Assembly (NCBI RefSeq): GCF_900130055.1
Contig: NZ_FQXU01000004.1
Coordinates: 310,001-374,000 of the forward strand
DNA length: 64,000 nt
Source: Clostridium intestinale DSM 6191
GTDB taxonomy: Bacteria; Bacillota; Clostridia; Clostridiales; Clostridiaceae
Reading direction: 5' to 3'
Numbering within the stretch: the first letter of the stretch is position 1; each line of letters opens with the position of its first letter. Of the stretch, positions 52,216 to 61,181 are shown one piece after another. The notes under the pieces were generated by a model that was not told where the DNA came from, did no database searches, and was given only the letters and a program-made list of their open reading frames with translations. A program made the translations under genes and the position numbers.

Positions 52216-53043
52216 ATGAAGGAAATTACATTACAGCAGTCCCTTGGTGAATTTTTGCGTACAACAAGAGAACGTCTTACCCCTGAACAGGTTGGCCTGC
52301 CCTCACACGGACGTCGTCGCACACCTGGGCTTCGCCGCGAAGAAGTTGCCCAGCTTGCCAATGTCGGTGTTTCTTGGTACACATCTATAGAACAAGGAAA
52401 AGATGTACACCCTTCTCATCAAGTATTGGAGAGTTTAGCTACTGCCTTAAAATTATCCGATGATGAACGCCAATATTTTTTTCTATTATCTAAATCAAAT
52501 GAAGTAGAAGAATCAAAAATTTATAAAGAAATTAGTGTAGGATTAAAAAGAACTGTTATGTCATTGGATCCTAATCCTGCTTATATAATGGATAAATACT
52601 GGGATGTATTATTGTGGAATCGTGCAGCAGAGTTTTTATTTCGTTTCCCTTCATATTCTGACAACATAAATCCAAAACCAAACATATTACGTCAATGCTT
52701 GACTGACCCATTTTATAAAGAAATTAACTCAGATTGGGAGGAACAAGCTAAAATAGCCATTGCCAGATTTAGGGCTGATTGTGCTCTACACCCTCAAGAT
52801 GTGAGGTTAAACAAAATGATTGAGAAATTTAAACAAGAAAGTGAACTATTCAGTTCATGGTGGCCACGCTACGAAGTTAAAACTATCAATGACTGTCATA
52901 AATTATTGAATGATCCTCGAATTGGGGAATTGGAGTTTGAGCATGTAAATTTGCAACTGTCGAACTGTCCTGACTTTAAGTTAATGATCTATACTAACTC
53001 CCCCTCTACATCAGAAAAGCTTAAAGAAAAAATATGTTTTTAA
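52216..53043 (+). CDS. XRE-family regulator with MmyB-like ligand domain
   Basis: 275 residues: an amino-terminal helix-turn-helix (SLGEFLRTTRERLTPEQVGLP, RRTPGLRREEVAQLANVGVSWY) and a carboxyl MmyB-like ligand-binding domain (DPNPAYIMDKYWDVLLWNRAAEFLF). The first 130 bases are far richer in G and C than the rest of the gene, most visibly over RRRTPGLRREE. It is divergent from the epimerase gene, and in related loci such regulators repress neighbouring oxidoreductase genes. The ATG follows GAGGAGGAAAATAA. Confidence 0.9.
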   Translation: MKEITLQQSLGEFLRTTRERLTPEQVGLPSHGRRRTPGLRREEVAQLANVGVSWYTSIEQGKDVHPSHQVLESLATALKLSDDERQYFFLLSKSNEVEESKIYKEISVGLKRTVMSLDPNPAYIMDKYWDVLLWNRAAEFLFRFPSYSDNINPKPNILRQCLTDPFYKEINSDWEEQAKIAIARFRADCALHPQDVRLNKMIEKFKQESELFSSWWPRYEVKTINDCHKLLNDPRIGELEFEHVNLQLSNCPDFKLMIYTNSPSTSEKLKEKICF

Positions 53044-53060
53044 TTTCAGTAATAAAGAGA

Positions 53061-53086
53061 TAGATGCCCTAAAGCATCTACTTTTT
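53061..53086 (+). terminator. Terminator of the XRE gene
   Basis: A perfect seven-pair stem (53061-53067 with 53074-53080, TAGATGC/GCATCTA) followed by CTTTTTAAT. Confidence 0.78.
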
Positions 53087-53112
53087 AATACATTTTTAGT
53101 TTGCCATTTACA

Positions 53113-53871
53113 CTAAATACCTACAGCAGCCATTCCAGAAAGTACCTTTTTCCCTCTCAAATCTATATCCTTGTCGCTGAACTTTTGTAGCGTAAGTTCG
53201 GAAACTATATTACCGTCCTTCGTAAACAAAATCCTATCAGCCCTTGCTGCAACTTTAGAGTCGTGGGTCACGAGCAATATAGCCGTACCTTCTTTGTTGA
53301 TATCCACTAACAGATCCATGATTTCCTCTGCCGACCTTGAGTTGAGCGCGCCAGTAGGCTCGTCAGCAAATAGAATCTCTGGCTCATTCATCAAAGCTCT
53401 ACAAATTCCAGCTCTCTGGAGTTGCCCTCCCGAAACCTCTGTGGTATCCCTGTTTTCAAGCCCTGAAATCCCTGTTTTCTTCATCAGTTCTTTCGCTTTT
53501 TGTGTAAGTTTCCTACTATCTTTTTTGCCCTTATACTCTGCTGGGAGGATGATGTTATCCAAAATATTTAAATTTTTTAACATGGTAGGTTGCTGAAATA
53601 CAAAGCCCATTTTCCTTCTACGAACATCAGCAAGTGTGTTTTCCCTAAGTTTAGATAGTTCCATATCGTCAAATTTTACTGACCCACCTGTAATGTCGTC
53701 CATGCCACTGAGGGCGAACAGCAGTGTAGATTTACCAGAACCAGATGGTCCCATCACAGCGACAAACTCACCTTTTGTTATTTCCACGTTTACTTCATTC
53801 AGTGCTTTGATTTCCTCTCTACCTTTGCCAAAAATTTTCACTATATCTTTCCCTACAATGATGCTATTCAT
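53113..53871 (-). CDS. ABC transporter ATP-binding protein (MacB/BceA type)
   Basis: 252 residues with Walker [10 protein letters not shown], signature VSGGQLQR, Walker B ILFADEPTGALNSRSA and LLVTHDSKVAARADR. The GALNS pattern marks the MacB/LolD/BceA group. It works with the FtsX-type permease encoded four bases upstream. The module has its own kinase and regulator genes directly upstream. Confidence 0.93.
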   Translation of the reverse strand: MNSIIVGKDIVKIFGKGREEIKALNEVNVEITKGEFVAVMGPSGSGKSTLLFALSGMDDITGGSVKFDDMELSKLRENTLADVRRRKMGFVFQQPTMLKNLNILDNIILPAEYKGKKDSRKLTQKAKELMKKTGISGLENRDTTEVSGGQLQRAGICRALMNEPEILFADEPTGALNSRSAEEIMDLLVDINKEGTAILLVTHDSKVAARADRILFTKDGNIVSELTLQKFSDKDIDLRGKKVLSGMAAVGI

Positions 53872-53875
53872 AATA

Positions 53876-56206
53876 TTAATCCTCCTTAATATAATCGGAA
53901 ACTTTTAATGTCTGGATACCTGAAATACCTGGCCTAGTTGCTGTAATGATGCAGCACGCAATTAGTAGCGGGGAAATCAGGTAGACAAACCAAGGGTTTA
54001 CTACAAAACGGAATGTTGTTGCTCCAAAAGAAGAAACGATTGCCACACCAACAAGCTCTCCTAATGTATTAGCCAGAATAGTCCCTATGATTAATCCAAG
54101 TATAAGCACAGTGATTGAGCGCGTAAGATACTGTCCACGAATATCCTTACTGGTAAATCCAATTGATTTCAGTATTGCTATAGGATGACGGTCTTTCGTC
54201 ACTATCATTCTTATAAATAGCATAGTAACTAGTAGTGTGATCAGGATAGTTGTTCCTATGGCTGCAGTGGAAGCCATTTTGACTGCGTCCCGTATTGATC
54301 CAAGCATCTGCTTAATGCTTTCGTCTATCCCTGTAATCTTAGCGAAAGGGAACTGTTCTCTGTACTGTTCTATTGCCTCATTTACACTCTTTCGGTCTAG
54401 GAACGTGACCGCTATACCTACACTCAAAACATCTCCACTATTTGTATCAAAAATGGCTTGTGCTGTTCGTCCACCATTGGTGACATCAGAGTAAACCCCG
54501 CACACCTTCAGGTGCTTTTCTGAGCCGTCAACCATTAAAACGATCTCATCCCCAACAGTTTTTTCAAGGTCTTTAGCATTGAGATTTGAGAGGGCAATCT
54601 CTGACTTTAATTGCGGAGCATAACCTTTGGAGTAGGTGATAGGAAATACAGAGTAGTCACCAAATGCTACCATAAGTTTCTCCGTCCTCCCTTCGTCTGT
54701 TATCCTGTCTAACATCCTGCTAGTAAACAAAGTATAATTTTCAACATTCTTATCCTCCACAAGTACATCAACAATTTCATTAGCTTTCCCCACAACATCC
54801 TCTACCTGTGTCCTCATCACCCCAATATTAGCATCACAAATTCCCATTCCCATATAGGTAATGAAGCTTTTCGCAGAAATAGTACTACTGATATTTTGTG
54901 GCACAATCATAATAAATGAAGAAATTATCAGCACCATCAACATCGTAATATACAGTTTTTTCCTTGATAGAATATCCTTGATTCCAAGAAAAATATTTCT
55001 AGAGAAGACCCTGTTATCGCTCAGACGGAATGTTCTTGAAAATTTCGATTTTTCCCTTGGAGCTCCAAACCTCACTGCTTGCGCCGCAGATATTTTACGG
55101 AAGCGCTTTAACACACTGTTCACATACAACATGACAACTCCGAAAATTAGCATAGCCCCCAAAACTCCCCAGAGTAAGCCAGGAATTTCGCTTCTACTTT
55201 CTCCCATATATAAACTAATATTTTTCATAAAATGCGTTTGAAGAGGTAGAGAAACCAAAAAACCTAACGCACATGCTACTCCCGCTATAGCTCCGTATTT
55301 TGCAAGGTAGAGTTTTTTAATCAGAGATACACGTATACCAATAGCCTTAAGTACACCTATTTCCTTATAATCCTCTTCAATTTTAGCCAGTAGCGTAAAG
55401 CGGATGCACAAAAATGTCACAATTATAACAAGGAGACTTATTAACATCAGCACAGCAATCATGATGCCGTCTGTAATGCCATTTATCATCTTTACTTGTT
55501 TGTAAGTGATAGCAGGAGGTCCGTTTGCAGGAAGTCCAGCATTAATATAATCTGCCTCAAAAGCAGGGAAGGAAACATCCTCTGCTAGTCTAAACTCAAT
55601 AAGGTATTCTAGCTTTCCAAACTCTCGGACTCTTTCAAAATCTGCTTGGCTCACAAGAAACCTCTTTGAACTTACAAGGGTAGCATTCATTACAGAATCC
55701 CTTAAAAAACCAGCTACCGTAAAGGAAATATCGTGTATTTTCACCTTATCGCCAAGTGCCACGTTTCCTTCTTTCATATAATATATTGGAACATATATTT
55801 CTCCATCATTAGGATGTATAACTTCACCATCTAAATTAAGTAGGAAGTCGAATTTCTTACCCTGCACAGAAAGTCCGTTGTCCTGTATACTTCCAGCAAG
55901 GGAATCGTCACCTATTACAATGTCCGCACCCTCGATGTTAAGGAACTCTAACACCTGATAATCCTCAACTTTATCATTATCCTCTGCAAAACTTTGCAAC
56001 TGTCCCCTATCTACGTCTCCTGTGTGCATTTGCATGAAATGGAGTGATTTTGCAGAAACAAGCATATTATCTATAGCACCAAACAGATTTACTGTCATAG
56101 ATGCAGCCAAAGCAGTTAGCATGGAGGCAACGAGAATAAAAGCTGTAATTGTCACGGTAATTAGCTTACTTTTTCGTATATCATTTTTAATAATTTTTCC
56201 ATACAT
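53876..56206 (-). CDS. FtsX-like ABC permease (MacB/antimicrobial-peptide type)
   Basis: About 776 residues. An amino-terminal span and a large outside domain are followed by three spans (about 250-370), a second outside domain and three final spans. This is two FtsX units in one chain (repeat blocks DYKEIGVLKAIGIRVSLIKK and DRHPIAILKSIGFTSKDIRG). The start is ATG 56206 (MYGKIIKND) behind GGAGG. Such permeases, paired with a two-component system, usually protect against peptide antibiotics; that role is inferred from layout. Base composition is richer in G and C than the genome. Confidence 0.9.
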   Translation of the reverse strand: MYGKIIKNDIRKSKLITVTITAFILVASMLTALAASMTVNLFGAIDNMLVSAKSLHFMQMHTGDVDRGQLQSFAEDNDKVEDYQVLEFLNIEGADIVIGDDSLAGSIQDNGLSVQGKKFDFLLNLDGEVIHPNDGEIYVPIYYMKEGNVALGDKVKIHDISFTVAGFLRDSVMNATLVSSKRFLVSQADFERVREFGKLEYLIEFRLAEDVSFPAFEADYINAGLPANGPPAITYKQVKMINGITDGIMIAVLMLISLLVIIVTFLCIRFTLLAKIEEDYKEIGVLKAIGIRVSLIKKLYLAKYGAIAGVACALGFLVSLPLQTHFMKNISLYMGESRSEIPGLLWGVLGAMLIFGVVMLYVNSVLKRFRKISAAQAVRFGAPREKSKFSRTFRLSDNRVFSRNIFLGIKDILSRKKLYITMLMVLIISSFIMIVPQNISSTISAKSFITYMGMGICDANIGVMRTQVEDVVGKANEIVDVLVEDKNVENYTLFTSRMLDRITDEGRTEKLMVAFGDYSVFPITYSKGYAPQLKSEIALSNLNAKDLEKTVGDEIVLMVDGSEKHLKVCGVYSDVTNGGRTAQAIFDTNSGDVLSVGIAVTFLDRKSVNEAIEQYREQFPFAKITGIDESIKQMLGSIRDAVKMASTAAIGTTILITLLVTMLFIRMIVTKDRHPIAILKSIGFTSKDIRGQYLTRSITVLILGLIIGTILANTLGELVGVAIVSSFGATTFRFVVNPWFVYLISPLLIACCIITATRPGISGIQTLKVSDYIKED

Positions 56207-56208
56207 CT

Positions 56209-57351
56209 TTATACCTCCCCCTTTCTGCATTCTGAAACTTTTGGGAACCTCAAAACAAACATCTTTGTATAAGGAGCAGGTGCGTCTAATACGAAAACTT
56301 CTCCGGAATGCTGTTCCATTACCTTTTTCACAATTGCAAGTCCAAGTCCTGTTCCACTATTGGTACTTCTTGAATCATTTCCTGAAACAAAAGGCTCAAA
56401 TAGATTCCTAGAAATAGACTCTGGGATAGCCGCTCCGTTATCAGCAATTTGTATCTCAACTCTATTGTATTCCTCAGTAATCCTTACAGACAACTGGCTT
56501 CCAACAGGGTTATGTCGGATAGCATTAGTCAGTAGATTACCAATGGCACGCTGGATTTCTAACGAATCTGCCAGGTAAAATATAGGCTTATCTGGCAGAT
56601 GCAGCTCCAACTTCATCTGTTTGTTTTCGATTTCACCAAACAAAGTGGCACAAGATACTCGGAGTAGCTCTACAAGGTCAACCTTAACTAAATTCATCTG
56701 GTATTCCGAAGTTCCCATCTTTGAATAGGAAAGTAATTGGTCAATCAATTGATTCATCTGAGCAGACTTAGCTTTTATAGCCAAATTGTATTCTCTCTGT
56801 TTGTCCACATCCTCTACCATACCATTTGCCAAGGCCCCTGCGTATCCATAAATTGTTGTCATGGGAGTTTTCAAGTCATGGGCAATATGGGAGAAAAGTC
56901 TCATTCTCTCATTTTCCATTATCATTCGCTTTTCTTCAGAATCCTTTAGCTTTCGCGCCATAAAATTGAAAGCATCTCGCATTTCTCCAAACTCTATTTC
57001 TGTTTCAAAGTCCAGCGTAGTGTCTAAGTGACCAGCTGTAACCTCATTGAAACCCTCTTGCATTTTCTTCACAGGTTCCATGATTTTTCTACTGACTCCA
57101 CGTCCCAAAAAAATAACCCCTATAAAATATACCGCAGCCGTGATAAGATTCCAGACAACCGAAAGTGTGATTTGAAGTTTTTGTGTCTCCTCCTCAAGAG
57201 GGGAAGATGCCAGTTCTGAAAAATTCATCCCGTTATTTAATGTAAACAGGCTGAATAAAACCTCCAATATCAGAAGCATAAGTGCAATTCCCAGGCTATA
57301 GACGATAAAACTACGCATGATTACGCTTTTGAAGCTGCGCTTTTTCTTCAT
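56209..57351 (-). CDS. Sensor histidine kinase, HAMP type
   Basis: 380 residues with two membrane spans (about 12-35 and 65-88) around a short outside loop. A HAMP linker follows, then phospho-acceptor motif SHIAHDLKTPMTTIYGY and ATPase boxes (NLLTNAIRHNP, DNGAAIPE, GTGLGLAIV). It overlaps the response-regulator gene by four bases and ends two bases before the permease gene, so all four genes form one operon. Confidence 0.94.
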   Translation of the reverse strand: MKKKRSFKSVIMRSFIVYSLGIALMLLILEVLFSLFTLNNGMNFSELASSPLEEETQKLQITLSVVWNLITAAVYFIGVIFLGRGVSRKIMEPVKKMQEGFNEVTAGHLDTTLDFETEIEFGEMRDAFNFMARKLKDSEEKRMIMENERMRLFSHIAHDLKTPMTTIYGYAGALANGMVEDVDKQREYNLAIKAKSAQMNQLIDQLLSYSKMGTSEYQMNLVKVDLVELLRVSCATLFGEIENKQMKLELHLPDKPIFYLADSLEIQRAIGNLLTNAIRHNPVGSQLSVRITEEYNRVEIQIADNGAAIPESISRNLFEPFVSGNDSRSTNSGTGLGLAIVKKVMEQHSGEVFVLDAPAPYTKMFVLRFPKVSECRKGEV

Positions 57352-58034
57352 TTACACACCTCCAGACGATATCCTAATCCTCGGACTGTTCCAATAGATA
57401 CTGCTCCTTCTTCGGGAAGTTTTCCTCGTAGCTTGCTGATTGCAACCATCACCGTATTATCGTCTACGATACTTCCCTCCTGCCATGCAGCTTCATAAAT
57501 CTGCTGTTTGGTATATACACGTCCGGGACTTTGCATAAATAGCTTCATAATGTTAAATTCAGTGGCAGTAAGAGGAATTGTTACTCTGCCAAAGTTAAGT
57601 TTGCAAGCATAAATATCCATACACAACTCGCCTGCAATTAGTAAATCTACTTCAGAATCTGCCACATATCCATTATAACGACGTAGTTGAGCTTTAATTC
57701 TAGCAATAACTTCTAATGGATCAAAAGGCTTTGTCACATAATCATCAGCACCAAGGTCAAGCCCAAGTATTTTTTCATGATTTTCTGTTTTCGCACTAAC
57801 AATAATAATAGGAATATTACTATTCTCTCTCAAAGCTTTGATAAGCTGATAGCCATCAAGCTCTGGCATCATAATGTCTATAACAGCCAAATCAACCTGC
57901 ATGGATTTAGCTTGTTTAAGTGCCTCCAAGCCATTTTTAGCCTGTATCACAGAATATCCGTCCTTTTCTATATATAACCTCAGAAGCTCACGAATTTCCT
58001 TCTCATCATCTACAATCATAATATTTTTATTCAT
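57348..58034 (-). CDS. OmpR-family response regulator
   Basis: 228 residues: a receiver (acidic DDEKE, acceptor Asp in LAVIDIMMPELDGYQ, Lys in YVTKPFDPLE) and a winged-helix domain ending in TVRGLGYRLEV. It is the first gene of the regulator-kinase-permease-ATPase operon and overlaps the kinase gene by four bases. The ATG follows GAGAGGTGAAACC. Confidence 0.95.
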   Translation of the reverse strand: MNKNIMIVDDEKEIRELLRLYIEKDGYSVIQAKNGLEALKQAKSMQVDLAVIDIMMPELDGYQLIKALRENSNIPIIIVSAKTENHEKILGLDLGADDYVTKPFDPLEVIARIKAQLRRYNGYVADSEVDLLIAGELCMDIYACKLNFGRVTIPLTATEFNIMKLFMQSPGRVYTKQQIYEAAWQEGSIVDDNTVMVAISKLRGKLPEEGAVSIGTVRGLGYRLEVCK

Positions 58035-58301
58035 GGTTTCACCTCTCTCTTTTGTCTTATAATACCTTCGAGCCTTAAGTTAATTATAGTTTCCCTATCT
58101 TTCAGTTAAACACGGTTAACCTTAACATTACCTTAAGATATTTTCTGCAATCAGCCTGTTAATGCTGAATAATATACTAAGTGTAAATTTCTTTTTTCTT
58201 CTGCCAAAGTGCAATACTTTTTCTGTAAATGGACTCTTCTGCTTATTAAATATTACTAACTAAATTTTAACACATTATTTTCCTACAAAATTATTTGAGG
58301 A
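58035..58301. other. Gene-free upstream region of the 53-58 kb operon
   Basis: No gene is visible here. The stretch around 58103-58140 holds repeated TTAACCTTAAC- and ACCTTAAG-like words that could bind the regulator encoded next to it; this is only a suggestion. Confidence 0.3.
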
Positions 58302-58348
58302 TAAAATAAATGCCACTCAAAAGGATATCCTCCCTTTAAGTGGCATTT
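58302..58348 (-). terminator. Terminator of the small Cys-motif protein gene
   Basis: Stem 58308-58317 with 58339-58348 (AAATGCCACT/AGTGGCATTT) with further inner pairing, followed by ATTTTAT on the minus strand. Confidence 0.82.
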
Positions 58349-58356
58349 ATAAATCT

Positions 58357-58599
58357 CTAAAATTTAAAACTCCCTACAACCTTAGTAGTCCTATCATAAT
58401 AATCCTTAGAAACTTCTTCAACTCCTTCACAAATCTCTTTTAGATTACAATGGCTACACTCTTTAATTACTCCATTTTCAAGTAAAGAGCAGCTTAACTC
58501 ATCATCATAAGTAGAATTTTTAATTGCTAAGGCAATCTGCAGCTTATCAAAGCTCTGTCCCTCTTGTTTAGAACTTACAGTTATCCTATCTTTTATCAT
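58357..58599 (-). CDS. Small hypothetical protein with a CxxCxxxxxC motif
   Basis: 80 residues, not recognised. The amino half (MIKDRITVSSKQEGQSFDKLQ) is polar. The middle carries Cys residues, including CSHCNLKEIC, which could bind a metal or form disulfides. The start is ATG 58599 behind AGGAGG (spacing seven); the upstream frame has no ribosome site. Three palindromic repeats lie directly upstream in the same orientation, and a similar repeat precedes yvrJ at the window end. This links it to that group of small genes. Confidence 0.7.
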   Translation of the reverse strand: MIKDRITVSSKQEGQSFDKLQIALAIKNSTYDDELSCSLLENGVIKECSHCNLKEICEGVEEVSKDYYDRTTKVVGSFKF

Positions 58600-58633
58600 C
58601 TTAACACCTCCTATCAAAATAAACACCTTTGCC

Positions 58634-58871
58634 CTGTAGAGGCTTCTTCCCAAGCCTCATCAAATCATCTACCTGTACACTGAGAATATATGCACATCTG
58701 ATCTGTAGAGACTTCTTCTCAAGTCTCATTAAACTCCTTCTAGACGTAAGAAATTAATCAAAAACTTAATTTCACCTCTACGCAAAAGATATACACCTTA
58801 ATACTGTAGAGGCTTCCTCCCAAGCCTCATCAAATCATTTAACTGTACACTCAGTATATATGCAAATCTCA
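58634..58871 (-). repeat. Three palindromic repeats upstream of the small Cys-motif gene
   Basis: Units at 58634-58666, 58703-58735 and 58804-58837. Each is a seven-pair stem with a six-base loop: GAGGCTT/AAGCCTC, GAGACTT/AAGTCTC, GAGGCTT/AAGCCTC. The fourth pair changes from G-C to A-T on both sides, so pairing is kept. All are followed by TCATYAAA and preceded by CTGTA (plus-strand reading). A larger direct repeat of about 68 bases (58634-58702 and 58804-58871) includes TGTACACT and ATATATGCA. Confidence 0.78.
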
Positions 58872-58905
58872 AAATTATTGCTGAACTTTTTTATAAAATA
58901 TTGAT

Positions 58906-60153
58906 TTATGCAACCTGATGTTTGTTATAAGTACGTATAGCAAGAAAAAGAAATACAGGAATTTCAATTATTGCAGCGGCTATTATTACGTAAGGTGTCC
59001 AAATGCTCACCTGACCAATATGCAGATAATTAAAGCTGGTTAACTGGTAAAGTAGACTATTTTGTGTACCTACTCCTGCTGATGGTAATATAAAAGTAAA
59101 CCAATTTGCTCCAGCTGAATAGGTGAATATAGGAAGTAAGCAAGTTACAATGGCAATTAGGATAACAGTAAGTGAATCTTTGCATTTAGCTGACAAAAAC
59201 AGTGTGAAACTAACAGTTGCTAATAAGGAAATAATTCCTCCTATTGCCAAGGTAATCTGAAGCTCACCTAAATTGAGTGCAGGTAGGCTGATAACTGAAA
59301 ACAGCATCTGCATAGATGTTTTCATACACTCGGTTCCAAATGCTAGATTTGAAATGAGCAAATGAATTGAAATACATATTATAAATGTTGTAGTGAAAAT
59401 AGTTAGTGCTGACATGATCTTTGCAATTCCTAGTTGAGAACGTCCATATTTTGTGCAGCGTAAAATGCTATCTGAACCTGTTTGGTATTCATTAGAAAAC
59501 GTAGGAGTTGCAGCAGCTATACAAATAATGACTAATAGAAAAATAAACAGGACAATATAATCGAATGCGTCTCTTGAATATCCAGCGTAAAGCTTAAAAG
59601 GTCTACTTACTTCGGTATATTTTTTTATTGCATGCTCCTGTGCCCTTGGATATTCCTTCTGCTCCATCTGCATTATATTTTTCAGATGTTCAGCTGTCTG
59701 ATCATAAAATCCATCCAATTTATCTGGATGAATATTCATTAGGCTTATTCCTTGACCAGTTTTGGAATTAGAATAGGTTTCTGGTAGCCTTCCTAACAAA
59801 TTTTGAACTGGAAATACCTTTTTTATATAAATATTTGATGGGAATTCACCACTATTAATACTTTCTTCTCCATATGGTAAAACCGCTTTTTGATAGATAT
59901 TCAAAGCTTCTTTCAACTTTTCCGAAGTAACTTCTCCATTATTTTCAGAGCGAAGTGACTTTTTATATTTAATTGCTTTTAATCCATTTAAATCTGCTAC
60001 CTTATTCCCATTTTCATCATACTGATTTATATCTTCATACATTACGGGAAGCCAAGCCATCACCATAGACATGACTAATGCCATAAGTAATAAAATGATA
60101 GAACGACGTGATTTTAAAACACGCTTTATTTCAAGGCTATAAATACGAAACAT
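58906..60153 (-). CDS. ABC-2 type permease
   Basis: 415 residues: one amino-terminal span (about 18-38), an outside domain of about 180 residues and five to six carboxyl spans (RDAFDYIVLFIFLLVIICIA onward). The stretch FSNEYQTGSDSILRCTKYGR, between spans, is typical of permeases that partner single ATPases for bacteriocin or lantibiotic immunity. It begins directly after the ATPase stop. The substrate is unknown. Confidence 0.87.
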   Translation of the reverse strand: MFRIYSLEIKRVLKSRRSIILLLMALVMSMVMAWLPVMYEDINQYDENGNKVADLNGLKAIKYKKSLRSENNGEVTSEKLKEALNIYQKAVLPYGEESINSGEFPSNIYIKKVFPVQNLLGRLPETYSNSKTGQGISLMNIHPDKLDGFYDQTAEHLKNIMQMEQKEYPRAQEHAIKKYTEVSRPFKLYAGYSRDAFDYIVLFIFLLVIICIAAATPTFSNEYQTGSDSILRCTKYGRSQLGIAKIMSALTIFTTTFIICISIHLLISNLAFGTECMKTSMQMLFSVISLPALNLGELQITLAIGGIISLLATVSFTLFLSAKCKDSLTVILIAIVTCLLPIFTYSAGANWFTFILPSAGVGTQNSLLYQLTSFNYLHIGQVSIWTPYVIIAAAIIEIPVFLFLAIRTYNKHQVA

Positions 60154-61041
60154 TTACTCTTCCTCCTTAATGATATCTTCTTGTGGAAATAGCCATAAAT
60201 ATAAATCCTCCAAACGAGGTGGAGCCATTACTGAGTCGCTTGTTTTTGCCTCATCTGCTAAATAACGAATTGATACCTTATTATTACCCTCACTTCGTTG
60301 GTTAATAATACGAAGTTGCATTTCATACATTGACATTTTTTCAGCAGGTACTATACAGGTCCAAACCTTACCCGTAACTTTCTTCACCAATTCATTAGTT
60401 GTTCCTACATCAAGTATTTTTCCCGATTTCATAATGGCATTTTTAGTAGCAATATACTCTATATCAGATACAATATGAGTTGAAATAAGTACAATCCTGT
60501 CATGGGAAAACTCTGAAATAAAATTTCTAAACCTCACCCTCTCTCCAGGATCAAGCCCTGCTGTTGGTTCGTCCATTATTAAAAGTTTTGGGTCATTTAA
60601 CATTGCTTGCGCAATCCCCACTCTACGTTTCATACCACCAGATAACTTGATGATTTTTTTATTTTTCACCTCCATCAAGGTAAGTGTATGCAGTAAGCCA
60701 TCAATCTTTTTTTTCGTTTCGCGAACTGGAATGTCTTTAAGAGCAGCCACATACTCCAAATAGTCCTTTACTGTAAAATCTTGAAAAAAGCCAAAGTCTT
60801 GTGGTAAAAACCCAAATATATTTCTATATTCTTCACCCATTAAATGAATATCCTTACCATCAAAAAGTATTTTCCCACTGGTTGGTTTTAGAATATCTGC
60901 AATCATTCTCATAAGTGTAGTTTTACCAGCGCCGTTAGCCCCAAGAAGTCCCCATACACCAGGCGTAAGATTTAAACTTGCACCATCAACTGCAGTTTTA
61001 TCCTTAAATTCCTTTTTTAGATTTTTAACTATTAACTCCAT
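60154..61041 (-). CDS. ABC transporter ATP-binding protein
   Basis: About 295 residues with Walker A GANGAGKTT, signature LSGGMKRR, Walker B LLIMDEPTAGLDP and a carboxyl extension. The start is ATG 61041 (MELIVKNLKK) behind GAGGGAGAAAGAC; the upstream frame to 61068 lacks that site. It is directly followed by the permease gene. A strong terminator (61071-61110) separates it from the VanS-like kinase gene, so the exporter is transcribed separately or by attenuation. Confidence 0.92.
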   Translation of the reverse strand: MELIVKNLKKEFKDKTAVDGASLNLTPGVWGLLGANGAGKTTLMRMIADILKPTSGKILFDGKDIHLMGEEYRNIFGFLPQDFGFFQDFTVKDYLEYVAALKDIPVRETKKKIDGLLHTLTLMEVKNKKIIKLSGGMKRRVGIAQAMLNDPKLLIMDEPTAGLDPGERVRFRNFISEFSHDRIVLISTHIVSDIEYIATKNAIMKSGKILDVGTTNELVKKVTGKVWTCIVPAEKMSMYEMQLRIINQRSEGNNKVSIRYLADEAKTSDSVMAPPRLEDLYLWLFPQEDIIKEEE

Positions 61042-61070
61042 GTCTTTCTCCCTCTTTTTATAATACAAAG

Positions 61071-61110
61071 ATAAAAATCCTTGTTCAGTTTTATTTTACT
61101 GAACAAGGAT
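61071..61110 (-). terminator. Terminator between the VanS-like kinase and ABC genes
   Basis: Perfect thirteen-pair stem (61077-61089 with 61098-61110, ATCCTTGTTCAGT/ACTGAACAAGGAT), followed by TTTTTAT on the minus strand. Confidence 0.9.
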
Positions 61111-61140
61111 CTTTTAAACTTTAATATTAACGGGATAAAT

Positions 61141-61157
61141 TCCTAAGAAAATCCTAA
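61141..61157. promoter_or_regulatory. Direct repeat, candidate response-regulator box
   Basis: TCCTAA at 61141-61146 and 61152-61157, repeated at 11-base pitch as OmpR-type regulators prefer. The same core, TAAGANNNTCCTAA, recurs at 63070-63083 upstream of the VanR-like gene. The two sites sit before the exporter genes and before the regulator gene. Confidence 0.45.
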
Positions 61158-61181
61158 TATCCTATTAATGTTTTACTAATT

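Noticed and set aside
58634..58871. CRISPR or hammerhead ribozyme reading of the 58.6-58.9 kb units
   Set aside because: Spacing between units is unequal (69 and 101 bases) and the conserved CUGANGA...GAAA hammerhead core is not present.
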